Assembly (NCBI GenBank): GCA_945893045.1
Contig: CAMDEA010000022.1
Location: 1 to 64,000, forward strand
Origin: Planctomyces sp. SH-PL62
GTDB taxonomy: Bacteria > Planctomycetota > Planctomycetia > Planctomycetales > Planctomycetaceae
Direction of reading: 5' to 3'
Length of the DNA stretch: 64,000 nucleotides
The notes under the pieces are model-generated. The model ran no database searches. It saw nothing but the letters and a program-made list of their open reading frames with translations, and was not told the DNA's origin. Both the position numbers and the translations under genes were made by a program. Shown piece after piece: positions 44,247-52,785 of this stretch. How positions within the stretch are numbered: the stretch's first letter is position 1; each line of letters opens with the position of its first letter.

Positions 44247-45320
44247 TTGATTCGCAATCTCGTCACACTTGTCGCTGTTGCCGTTTTTGGTGTCATCGCC
44301 TCCGACGTGAGAGTCCGAGCCGCGGATCTGGTTCGCATCGGAATTCTCGGCATCGATAACTATGGGTCGGTCGCGTACACGGAATTTCTCAACAAGCCGC
44401 ATGGCGAGGGAGTCTTCGAGGGGATGCGAGTAGTCGCCGCTTACCCGGTTGGCAGCGACGACTATCCCGATAGCGCGAAGCTGGGGGCACAGTGGAAAGA
44501 CCAGCTCTCGAAGATGTACCAGAGTCCGAAAGACCCGAAGGACGCGGTACCGCCGATCGAGTGGGTCGATTCGCTCGACGCGCTGTTGTCGAAAGTCGAT
44601 TGCGTGATGATCTTCAGCCTCGACGCGCGACTGCATCGCAAGCAGGCGGAGCCGGTGCTGCGAGCCGGTAAGAAACTCTTCATCGGCCGTCCGTTGGCCT
44701 CCTCGCCGGAAGACGCGGTCGCGATCATGAAGCTCGCCGCCGAAACGAAGACCCCGTGCTGGAGCAGTTCACAGCATCGCTTCAGCACCGGCTTCGCCGG
44801 GATGGTCAATCATCCGGAAGTCGGCAAGGTCATCGGCTGCGATGTCTATGGCGGCTGGGATCCGAAGGCTCCCGAAGCGGACAAGTTCTGGCGTCCGCTG
44901 CACAGCCTCGAAACGCTCTACACGATCATGGGTGGACCGGGCGTCGTGTCGGTGACGTGTGCTTCGACGCCGACCACCGAATCTATCACCGCCACTTGGA
45001 AAGACGGCCGCGTCGGAACGTACCGAGGCATCAAAGAGGGAGCGGTCAAATACAGCGCGACCGTCTTCGGTGACAAAGGAGTCTCCACCTCTGGCATCTA
45101 CGGCCACGGCGTCCCGGTCAAAGGAGTCGTGCCGACGAACGACGAATACGTCGGCTACAAACCGCTCGCCACCGAGATCGCCAAGTTCTTCAAAACCGGC
45201 CAAGTCCCGGTCCAGCCCGCCGAAACGCTGGAGATCTTCGCGCTGATGCAAGCCGCCGAAGAAAGCAAAGCCAAAGGCGGAGCCGTCGTGCCACTGAAAA
45301 ATCTTTGGGAAACAAAGTAG
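44247..45320 (+). CDS. Exported Gfo/Idh/MocA-family protein, 357 aa
   Basis: Resembles NAD(P)-binding oxidoreductases of the Gfo/Idh/MocA family. The start is TTG at 44247 with AAAGGAGA six bases upstream; it begins a signal peptide (IRNLVTLVAVAVFGVIA, then AADLVRIG). The nucleotide-binding strand reads VRIGILGIDNYGSVAY, without the usual G-x-G-x-x-G, and the family's E-K-P motif appears as IGRPLASSPEDA, so the catalytic Lys is absent. It may be a pseudo-oxidoreductase or use a modified mechanism. The TAG stop lies within the repeat at 45317-45398. Confidence 0.82.
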   Translation: MIRNLVTLVAVAVFGVIASDVRVRAADLVRIGILGIDNYGSVAYTEFLNKPHGEGVFEGMRVVAAYPVGSDDYPDSAKLGAQWKDQLSKMYQSPKDPKDAVPPIEWVDSLDALLSKVDCVMIFSLDARLHRKQAEPVLRAGKKLFIGRPLASSPEDAVAIMKLAAETKTPCWSSSQHRFSTGFAGMVNHPEVGKVIGCDVYGGWDPKAPEADKFWRPLHSLETLYTIMGGPGVVSVTCASTPTTESITATWKDGRVGTYRGIKEGAVKYSATVFGDKGVSTSGIYGHGVPVKGVVPTNDEYVGYKPLATEIAKFFKTGQVPVQPAETLEIFALMQAAEESKAKGGAVVPLKNLWETK

Positions 45321-45398
45321 GTCAGCCTTTCCAGGCTGACCCGGTGAGTATTCCGCGTGGATTAGAGCGTGCGGGTCAGGCTAGAAAGCCTGACCTAC
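45317..45398. repeat. Paired hairpins of the GTCAGGCT family
   Basis: GTAGGTCAGCCTTTCCAGGC at 45317 and GCTAGAAAGCCTGACCTAC ending at 45398 form an outer inverted pair, each arm being itself a hairpin. The first TAG is the stop codon of the Gfo/Idh/MocA gene. Confidence 0.88.
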
Positions 45399-45421
45399 GA
45401 AACTTACTTGGAGAAATCAAA

Positions 45422-46468
45422 ATGTCTCGCCCGTTCGTTTTGTCGTTGTTGATTGTTTCCCTCTACATTCCTGGAGCATCCGCTCAAACCGTATGGCCGG
45501 GTGAGGACTGGGAGATGGCCACTCCGGCCAGTCAGGGCATGGATGCTGCGGGTCTTGAAAAAGCCAAGGCTTGGCTGGAGTCGCACAATAGCAAATCGGG
45601 CGTCGTCATTCGCCACGGCCGCATCGTCGCCGAGTGGTACTTCAGCGACGCGAATCGGCAGTCGAAGTTCGCCGCGTACTCCACATCGAAATCGCTCTCC
45701 AGCATGGCGACCGGGTTGGCGATCGCGGATGGCAAGCTGGCTCTCGATCACACCGTCGGCAAGTACATTCCCGATGCCAGCCCCGACAGCAAACGAGCCG
45801 TCACCGTGAAGCAATTGCTGAGCATGACGACCGGAGTCCACAACGATCCGGGAATCGGTCAACGCGAAGATCTTTTCAGCTACGCGCTGAAGACCGCCCC
45901 GATGGATCACGAACCGGGCGCGAAGTGGGACTACAACAACACCGGCCTCGCACTGCTCAGCCCGGTCTTCCAGAAAGCGACCGGCAAGCAAATCGACGAG
46001 TTCCTCAACGAGCGCGTCTTTCGCCCGATCGGAATTCGCTCGGAGGATCTGACCTGGGAACGTCGCGAGGGTTTTGCGTTGCCGTACTCCGGCTGCCTGA
46101 CCACGGCTCGTTCGCTGGGTCGGATTGGTTTGCTGGTGCGGCATCACGGCAAATGGAATGACAAGCAGATCGTTCCCGCCGATTGGCTGAAGGAGTCCAT
46201 CGCACCATCGCAGGAACTCAACAAGTCGTATGGCTACCTGTGGTGGAACAACGCCACGAACAAGTGGCCCGTGCCGCAGGATGCGTTCGCCGCGCTGGGC
46301 AGATGGGATAACAACATATTCGTGGTCCCGAGCCTCGACCTGATCGTCATCCGCCAATCCGACCTGGCCCCTCCCGCCAAGGACTATCGCATCGCGGATT
46401 ACTACCAGTTGATCTGCGACGCGGTGACTGTTGATGGCAGAAAGACTGCCGTGGACAGTCAACGCTAG
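45422..46468 (+). CDS. Exported serine hydrolase, beta-lactamase/class C family, 348 aa
   Basis: Penicillin-binding-protein-like serine hydrolase. A signal peptide spans residues 1-22 (FVLSLLIVSLYIPGASA). The catalytic S-x-x-K is in AYSTSKSLSS (near residue 75), Y-x-N in WDYNNTGLALL, and a Gly/Trp-rich C-terminal strand (ALGRWDNNIFVVPSLDLIVI) matches the third motif region. It may act on D-amino-acid peptides or esters. ATG at 45422 has GGAGA upstream; open frame upstream belongs to the repeat. Confidence 0.88.
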   Translation: MSRPFVLSLLIVSLYIPGASAQTVWPGEDWEMATPASQGMDAAGLEKAKAWLESHNSKSGVVIRHGRIVAEWYFSDANRQSKFAAYSTSKSLSSMATGLAIADGKLALDHTVGKYIPDASPDSKRAVTVKQLLSMTTGVHNDPGIGQREDLFSYALKTAPMDHEPGAKWDYNNTGLALLSPVFQKATGKQIDEFLNERVFRPIGIRSEDLTWERREGFALPYSGCLTTARSLGRIGLLVRHHGKWNDKQIVPADWLKESIAPSQELNKSYGYLWWNNATNKWPVPQDAFAALGRWDNNIFVVPSLDLIVIRQSDLAPPAKDYRIADYYQLICDAVTVDGRKTAVDSQR

Positions 46469-46717
46469 CGGTTGTGAGTTGGGATCGCGGTATCGCGACA
46501 GATTCCATTTGCGCGGTCGCTCTTCAACAAATCGTGCAACGAGACGAGCAACGATGACGGTCAGCCAATGCGTCATGCCAACATTCATGGGACGATGACC
46601 GACACCGATCCGAAATTGCTGGACGTGCAGGGGGAGTTGGACGCTCTGGCGTTGTTGGCTGACTTCAAAGACCAAGCGAGTTGTGAGTAGGGCGAAAACG
46701 TAATGTGTGCGATGCGT

Positions 46718-49700
46718 TCATGGCCGGAGTGATTCGATCGCACGAAGCACGGTTAGTAAGCTCGCTAGATTGGAACTGGAGTCATCGGCAGCCCTTTCGG
46801 CGAATTCTAATATTTCGAGCTGCGACTTGAGATCATTGGATTCAATGGGGTGATTCTCGGGATCAAAGCCAGCCACCTGCCATTGCAGGTCGTCCCTTGC
46901 AGCGCGTGACAACTGCCAGCCCAGCGGCAACGGTGTGTCGAATTCGAAGAACGCGAACTCGATGAGTTCCAATTTGGGGATTCGGGAACCGACCAGTCTG
47001 CCCGGTTGAGTCTTGGGATCGGGGGAACTCGTTTTCACGATGCGTTCCGATTGGTCCCAAAGTCGCGATTTGAGGCGTCGATACTCGGTTCGATTATGGC
47101 CGTCCCAAGTCGCCAGAAATGTTTGTAGTGGCGTCAGGAGCTCATCGAGTCCTGGACCTGGTGCCGGACTAAGTGGCGCTGACGCTCCGACTTGGATACG
47201 TTCTGCGGCCTCGACCGCACGCTGTAGATCGGGATTGGAGGATTTCAACTGCGACGCGACAACCTCTGCTCGCGGCTTCTCAAACTTTGATGACCGCTGC
47301 AACCGACGTGCTTGCTCCTGAATCGCCTGATCCAGCGTCGCCCGGCCTCCGAAACCAATCCTCAAAACAACAGGACGCCAGTGCTTCGTTTCGACGCTCT
47401 CTTGCAATGCTGCGATCACGTCCCCAATCGTTACTAGCCCGCTATTATCGAAGTATCCGCCATCCACGTACCGGTGCTTGATGCGTTGAGGAATCGGATG
47501 ACTGCCGCTAGTTGGTGTTTCAATTGCAATGAAGCCACTTGGCGTGAGATATGGAAATCGCGAGCTGAGCGTCACCGCCGTGCTTAAAGCGATGTCTGAC
47601 TGAGCTTGGCCATAGAGCTTTTCCGCAATTGTCGATGTTCCGATGTCGAATTCTGATTGTGTCGGCAGTCGTTCGGGTCCGGGTGGTTCACTCCATTGTG
47701 ATGACAAGCTGAAATGAGTGCTGACCACCATCCGCTCGCCGGTTCTCACGCCCGTTGTGTTGAGGAACAGTGCCGGCACGCTGCGTTCTTCAAATCGGTC
47801 GCAGAAATTGTAGAACGACCTTGCGAAATGATTGTTGCCATTTTGAACGCCCTCACGCCATGCGCCTTCGATCGCATACTCCAGGGCTCGCGCACGATCG
47901 AAGCGTGGAATGGGACACCCAATGAATCGTTGGAGCAAATCTGGCGAAAGACTGGCAGCGATCAATGGTGTCAGAAGATCACGTGAGAGAACGGCATCCG
48001 TCTTCCGACGCCAGTCCGCGTGATGCGCCTTTTCGCCATCGGCTGCCAGCGCGCCAAAAACACCCGCGCCTACGCTGCCTCCCGAAACTCCGCTGATGCA
48101 AAACACATGATCGACGAACCGCGGGTCCGCATCCTGCAAGGTCGCGAGCAGCATCCCTGTTTGATACGCGGCTCGAATGCCTCCCCCCTCGGCGGCCACA
48201 AAGAAGACCGGATACTCGCCTTCGATGGAGTTTCCCTCTGCGTCAGCCTTAACGAATTCCTTGAAGTCAGGGCGAGACTGCAACCATTTCGGAAAGCTCG
48301 TTTCCAGTTGCAATGAAGGGTAGATGTCACGAACTGGCGGCGGTTGATGACCGATTCGACGGACTTCGTGATTGTCATTCAGATCAAATAGCGAGAAGAC
48401 CAGAGCGGCGCAGAATCCAAACAACATCCAGGGGACTCGAGTCGAATGGCAGATGACGACCAGCGTGCTTCCGATCGGAATCAACGCGGCTGTGGCCAAC
48501 AGCAGGACAGCAGGAGTTCCCAGCACGCGAGTCCACAGGACTCCTGCAGATCCAAGGAATCCCACGGCGACGAACAAGGCAACTCCCGGGATGAACGTGA
48601 GGAGTAAATAGAAGAGTCGGGGCTTGGGTTCATGAGCCCAGAGACCCTTAAATGTGAGACCTGCAACGAAGATTTCCCGTCGGCGCTCCTTGGCTAAAAA
48701 CTTCCACGCAGCGAAACCCATCGCAATGAAGACCCACATCGTGAGATACAACGTCCGCGCGGCTTTCGACCGCGCTGGGGAATGAGTGAGTGCTCTCTGG
48801 GAACTTGGCTGCTCCTTCAATTCGATCCGTTTGCTTTCGCCTTCACCTCGCTTCGCACCCAACGACTCAGCCGCAGCCACGGGTTGCGCGGCTTCATAGA
48901 CTGCCACAGCGGACAAGGCGATGGGCGTTAGCAGACAAACGATTGGCAGCCATCTCAGGCCAGACTTTTGTCCCAGGCTCAGAGTTTCCTCCGGCTCAGA
49001 GGGCGCGACTTGGAATCCCACAAAGCGTGCCCAGTACCAAGCCATCCACGAGAAGAAAGCAACTGCCACCACGAAACAGATCGCGAGCGACGGTGTCTCG
49101 CGCAAATTCTCCGCCAAAACTCGCAATGTCTCTTGGGCCTGGGCAGAGACAATCAGAATGGTTGGGACCGCGAACGCCATCACGAGGCTGAATCGCATGT
49201 GCCAAACGACCAGAAAATATCGGCGTACCTCCGTCAGTGAGCTGAGTGTGTAGGCGAAGTAGCCACTGCCCAGCAGGATCAATACGAATTTCGCAGTCGC
49301 AAAGCGCGCAGCCCACGCGAAAATTCCATCCGATACCTCGCCTGTGGGCGAGTATTCGCAGAGTCCCCAGAGCAACAGGACGTTTTCAATGAGGTCGCAT
49401 GCCGCAGCCACGAATTGCCCGAATCCTAAACGTCTTCCAACCCGCGCCAGAATTGGCGATTCGTCGCGCACTCGGTTTGCGATCCACAGAATCCAGCCTG
49501 AAAAGAGAACGGAATAGGTGCCGATGTAGACGAAGTCGCAGAGGAGATTGGCAAAGGCTGCACGTTGTCCTTCCGGCCCCCACACATCCATCATGATGTG
49601 AGCGATGCCACCAGTCTTCGCGAATTGCAGACTCAGCACGCCAGAGGGTGTCGCGTTGGTATCCAATTCCCCGAAGAGCATTGGAATCAGCCACAACGCG

Positions 49701-49828
49701 AGATAAGCGCATCCGACCCAGCGAATGGCTCGATACCGTTTCACGATCATGGATTCTTCAACGCGTTGTGCGACGCGCTTGTAGGTTGATGCCCCAGTTG
49801 CTGGTTGTGCGTCCGAATTGTTTGTCAT
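46718..49828 (-). CDS. Multi-pass membrane patatin-like phospholipase, 1036 aa
   Basis: Two parts. Residues 1-490 contain about eleven predicted membrane segments (about 35-55, 96-119, 138-160, 176-195, 213-230, 247-268, 291-310, 358-378, 405-432, 439-458, 466-483). Residues about 538-880 are a patatin/phospholipase domain: oxyanion loop GGGIRA at 548-553, catalytic Ser582 in GVSGGS, and Asp789 in YVDGGYFDNSG. The catalytic dyad is intact. The last 150 residues are helical. Such proteins cleave acyl esters of membrane lipids; being integral to the membrane, it has its substrate at hand. GGGGAGG precedes the ATG at 49828. Origin by transfer is possible given its accessory neighbours. Confidence 0.85.
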   Translation of the reverse strand: MTNNSDAQPATGASTYKRVAQRVEESMIVKRYRAIRWVGCAYLALWLIPMLFGELDTNATPSGVLSLQFAKTGGIAHIMMDVWGPEGQRAAFANLLCDFVYIGTYSVLFSGWILWIANRVRDESPILARVGRRLGFGQFVAAACDLIENVLLLWGLCEYSPTGEVSDGIFAWAARFATAKFVLILLGSGYFAYTLSSLTEVRRYFLVVWHMRFSLVMAFAVPTILIVSAQAQETLRVLAENLRETPSLAICFVVAVAFFSWMAWYWARFVGFQVAPSEPEETLSLGQKSGLRWLPIVCLLTPIALSAVAVYEAAQPVAAAESLGAKRGEGESKRIELKEQPSSQRALTHSPARSKAARTLYLTMWVFIAMGFAAWKFLAKERRREIFVAGLTFKGLWAHEPKPRLFYLLLTFIPGVALFVAVGFLGSAGVLWTRVLGTPAVLLLATAALIPIGSTLVVICHSTRVPWMLFGFCAALVFSLFDLNDNHEVRRIGHQPPPVRDIYPSLQLETSFPKWLQSRPDFKEFVKADAEGNSIEGEYPVFFVAAEGGGIRAAYQTGMLLATLQDADPRFVDHVFCISGVSGGSVGAGVFGALAADGEKAHHADWRRKTDAVLSRDLLTPLIAASLSPDLLQRFIGCPIPRFDRARALEYAIEGAWREGVQNGNNHFARSFYNFCDRFEERSVPALFLNTTGVRTGERMVVSTHFSLSSQWSEPPGPERLPTQSEFDIGTSTIAEKLYGQAQSDIALSTAVTLSSRFPYLTPSGFIAIETPTSGSHPIPQRIKHRYVDGGYFDNSGLVTIGDVIAALQESVETKHWRPVVLRIGFGGRATLDQAIQEQARRLQRSSKFEKPRAEVVASQLKSSNPDLQRAVEAAERIQVGASAPLSPAPGPGLDELLTPLQTFLATWDGHNRTEYRRLKSRLWDQSERIVKTSSPDPKTQPGRLVGSRIPKLELIEFAFFEFDTPLPLGWQLSRAARDDLQWQVAGFDPENHPIESNDLKSQLEILEFAERAADDSSSNLASLLTVLRAIESLRP

Positions 49829-49967
49829 GTGGCCTCCCCTGGCAGAAGGCACTTCGCGAGCGAAAGACTCATGTGAGCCACTCCGAAAATGAAGCAACTG
49901 GAAGTCGTTCTATTCTACCGATTCAAACCATTTTCTTTTTCCAGCAGACGGTGTCAGTCTACCGAGT

Positions 49968-50426
49968 TTGGGGATCAGCCATGAACGCGCCAAGAGCATC
50001 GTCGAGTACATACCACGGTCTGTCGCAGTCATTGCCAACAGGCATAACGAGACTTGGGAACTCAAATTGCAGGCCCACACCGTGCCGCTCTTGACCGTTG
50101 CTTTGTTCCGGACGCCGGACGGTTCCGAAGCGATCGAACTGAACGGGAGGCTAGACGTTCTGAAGGAAAGTATCGGATTCGGCACATATTCGAGCATCGA
50201 CCGTTCCTTGCTGTTCTCTACCATCGTTCGTTTGCCGGAGAGCCAGGTGCAGATTACCGATCCAAGCGGCACCGTCGGTTTGTGGAATGTGCGCAAGCAG
50301 GGAAACGCGACTTGGGTCACTAAGGACCAAGGCACCCCTGACATCGACGACCGGAATTACTTGCAGTTGATTCGTTCTTATGTTGGTGAGCTAGTGCTCA
50401 GATCAACGGCCCGATCCAGAGGTTGA
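49968..50426 (+). CDS. Hypothetical protein, probably 5'-truncated, about 152 aa
   Basis: A protein-like frame without a convincing start: the listed start is a TTG, but plausible coding continues upstream (HFLFPADGVSLPSL) to a stop near 49900. The text (HERAKSIVEYIPRSVAVI, TPDGSEAIELNGRLDVLKES, RLPESQVQITDPSGTVGLW) looks like a folded domain, function not recognised. Lack of an ATG and of a Shine-Dalgarno suggests the front of the gene was lost. Confidence 0.4.
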   Translation: MGISHERAKSIVEYIPRSVAVIANRHNETWELKLQAHTVPLLTVALFRTPDGSEAIELNGRLDVLKESIGFGTYSSIDRSLLFSTIVRLPESQVQITDPSGTVGLWNVRKQGNATWVTKDQGTPDIDDRNYLQLIRSYVGELVLRSTARSRG

Positions 50427-50625
50427 ACCATTGCGGAGGCGGGGCGCCTATATTGGCTCCTCGCGTCCATGTACTGGTTATCGCCGGCGACATAGTTGAG
50501 TTGAGCCATCGTCTCACCAGGTGAATTTCCCCTGAGCTAAATCCGCAGCGAATTCGTCTCATATCTCATTGAGGGCTGGGATTCCTTAGCGAGCCAGCGA
50601 TGCTCCAAAGAATGTTTCTGAGTTT

Positions 50626-50655
50626 GGCCGTTCCACGGTGGAGCGGCCTTTTTTG
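50626..50655 (+). terminator. Rho-independent terminator
   Basis: GGCCGTTCCAC and GTGGAGCGGCC (10 of 11 paired) followed by six T. It would stop plus-strand transcripts, such as one through the truncated hypothetical gene, before the convergent restriction gene. Confidence 0.75.
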
Positions 50656-50715
50656 TTTTCCGGAGGACCAATTGATGAAAGGCGAGAAGAGTACGAATAC
50701 CGGCCAAGGCTCCAG

Positions 50716-52479
50716 TCACCCACCACCCGTCACGACCGTCAACCGAGGAACGCGCATTGGCTTGGCGTACTGTCCGAGCGGTTTGACCGCGATGCCGATA
50801 GGCCGTTCGTGTTGCCAGTACGCTTCGACGGCCGCGCGGTCGGACGGCTCGGTCAAGCTTTCGCACAGCGTCTGCACGTCATGTCGATCCAAGAGGTCGG
50901 TCAGCACCAGCGTCTTGGACACTTCGTCGTACCGAGTCTTCTGCGCAAGTTCCGTCGGCAACGATCCCGGCGCGGGGGCGGCACTCAACGGGATTCGTCC
51001 CAGTCCCAACAGCTCCTGTGTCTGAGTTGCGGTGACGCGCAGAGCCTCGTCGGCCGAGCGTTCATCGAAGCCGCAGTTCTCCACCATTCGGTCGCGAAGC
51101 TGCATCGCGGTTTGGACGACGTTGTCACTCAGCACGAAGGCATACGCGCGATCGAGCGCCGGCACCCGTGTTGGGTTGGCGTTAGGCATCCGCAGGATGC
51201 GGCCGATGAGTTGCTCGACCGCCGTCGCCGTGGCCGCGTTGCCGATGGAACCGAGCACATACGCCAGCGGGCAATCCCATCCTTCGCGAAGTTTGTCGAC
51301 CGTGATGACGTAACGGATCGGGCAGTTGGTCTCCATCAAGTTGGTGTCGCCGATCTCGTCGATGGTTCCCGTGCAAATCGCCACATACTCTGGCCGCACG
51401 CGGTCGGCGAAGCGTTCCAAGAGTGCGGCTTTGACCTTTTCCGCCGTATGCGTCTCGCGAGTCTTCGACGACGGCTGAGCTTGAATCAGAGCAATCGGCC
51501 GCAGGAACGGCAGGCCGACGTCTTCCTGCGCTCGATCGGCGATGATTTCCAATTCGTCGCGACGTTGGACGGTGGCGGCCAGCACTTCGAGCCAATCCGT
51601 GCGGCTTTCCAGATCGACGGGCAATTTGATCATGCCCTGATTCTTCAACTCCAGCGCGCTGGCGGCGTGCAGCACGTTGCTGGCGAAACGCGGGTTCGTC
51701 GGATGCTGCGGCTCGTGCCGCTGTTCGGGAGTAGCCGTCAGTTCCAGCACGAACGATGGTCCAAATCGAGCCAGCGAATCGAACGACGTCGGCGTGCGCG
51801 CGTTGTGAGCTTCGTCCATGATGACGATCGGCCGCCGCAGTTTCAGAGCGTTGGCCAACGACAGATTGACCAAGCCCTTGTCATCGCAAGCCAACTCGGT
51901 GCGTGCCCACGACGGCAGGTTCTCGAAGGCACTTTGCAGATAGCCGTTGTCGCGATAGATGCGGCGCGTGGCGGCCAGTTCTTCGCCGTGCTCGTCACGA
52001 ATGCGGTAAGACTGAATCGTGGTCACGATCACCAGCGCCGCGTCCGACTGGACTGTGCGCGGCGTGGTCAGTGCCTCTTCAATCGTGACCACTTCGATGG
52101 ACGCGGAGACCGCATCTTCCAATGCCTGCCGATACGGATGATGCCGCGTTTGTAATGCCCGACGTGTTTGATCGCGGATGGTCGTGTTGGGGGTGATCCA
52201 CAGACACGCTGGCCGATCCGTGCCGATCAAACCGCGACCGATGGTGCCGATGGCATGCGCCGCCAGCAGTGTTTTGCCGCCACCCGTCGGCAACCGCAGA
52301 CAGACGTATGGCACGCCTTCAAATCCGGGAGCCGAATAATAATTGCGGCCGGTGAGCGCCTCGAACGCGTCCCGATCCGGCCGTGCCGTGTCGCGTGCCG
52401 AGTGAGTTCGCACGGCATCGCAGTATTCAGCCAACCGAGCGAGTGTCTCGCGTTGGTAGTCTTTCAGGCCCAGCCGCAT
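50716..52479 (-). CDS. Type III restriction enzyme Res subunit, C-terminally truncated, 587 aa
   Basis: Superfamily 2 helicase of a type III restriction system. Walker A is LPTGGGKTLLAAH (GGGKT at 66-70), DEAH box IVIMDEAHNA (222-225), motif III LELTATPEQ, and the RecA2 arginine-finger motif QLIGRILRMPNANPT. The protein ends at VTGGG, where Res proteins normally continue for about 300 residues to a PD-(D/E)XK endonuclease domain, so the nuclease is missing. Translocation might remain, cleavage should not. ATG at 52479; a TTG five codons upstream is possible. The methyltransferase partner lies upstream, beyond a 285-bp palindromic element. Confidence 0.85.
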   Translation of the reverse strand: MRLGLKDYQRETLARLAEYCDAVRTHSARDTARPDRDAFEALTGRNYYSAPGFEGVPYVCLRLPTGGGKTLLAAHAIGTIGRGLIGTDRPACLWITPNTTIRDQTRRALQTRHHPYRQALEDAVSASIEVVTIEEALTTPRTVQSDAALVIVTTIQSYRIRDEHGEELAATRRIYRDNGYLQSAFENLPSWARTELACDDKGLVNLSLANALKLRRPIVIMDEAHNARTPTSFDSLARFGPSFVLELTATPEQRHEPQHPTNPRFASNVLHAASALELKNQGMIKLPVDLESRTDWLEVLAATVQRRDELEIIADRAQEDVGLPFLRPIALIQAQPSSKTRETHTAEKVKAALLERFADRVRPEYVAICTGTIDEIGDTNLMETNCPIRYVITVDKLREGWDCPLAYVLGSIGNAATATAVEQLIGRILRMPNANPTRVPALDRAYAFVLSDNVVQTAMQLRDRMVENCGFDERSADEALRVTATQTQELLGLGRIPLSAAPAPGSLPTELAQKTRYDEVSKTLVLTDLLDRHDVQTLCESLTEPSDRAAVEAYWQHERPIGIAVKPLGQYAKPMRVPRLTVVTGGG

Positions 52480-52785
52480 GGTTGTTGATTCCAAGTCACG
52501 GCCCGTTGGGCCTTGTTGGTCGTTTCGCGAATCCTAACCCAGGGCGTTGCCCTGGGCATTCGAGTCCGGCCCGTTTGGGGCTAGGCATCGGGCGTTGCCC
52601 ATTTGAATTCGCCGTTCGTTTGAAATTGTCTCTCGTTTGAAATTGTCGTTCTCGTTTGAAATTGTCGTTCTCGTTTGTCCGCTTTGTCTTTTCCGCCAAC
52701 GGCGGTTCACTCGATAGCCCAGGGCAACGCCCTGGGAAAACGGGCCGACCATTTCTCGTAAGGCCCAACGGGCCGTGACCCACAA
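52480..52785. other. Gap between res and mod, filled by a repeat
   Basis: This 306-bp gap consists almost entirely of the composite palindrome at 52495-52779. No gene is visible. It separates two genes that in type III systems are normally adjacent. Confidence 0.7.
52495..52779. repeat. Composite palindrome with internal tandem array
   Basis: Outer arms GTCACGGCCCGTTGGGCCTT (52495-52514) and AAGGCCCAACGGGCCGTGAC (52760-52779) are exact inverted copies. Inner arms CCCAGGGCGTTGCCCTGGGC (52538-52557) and GCCCAGGGCAACGCCCTGGG (52717-52736) are also exact and each is a hairpin. The centre holds direct repeats of CGTTTGAAATTGTCGTTCT (52617-52671, three copies plus a partial). Confidence 0.93.

Noticed and set aside
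46591-46690. Short frame encoding about 31 residues (MTDTDPKLLDVQG start)
   Set aside because: Too short, no clear ribosome binding site and no partner; could be a remnant but cannot be supported.
50638-52155. 505-codon plus-strand frame starting after GGAGG, opposite the Res gene
   Set aside because: The ribosome-binding-site-like start is attractive, but the product has no motif and the minus strand carries intact helicase motifs.
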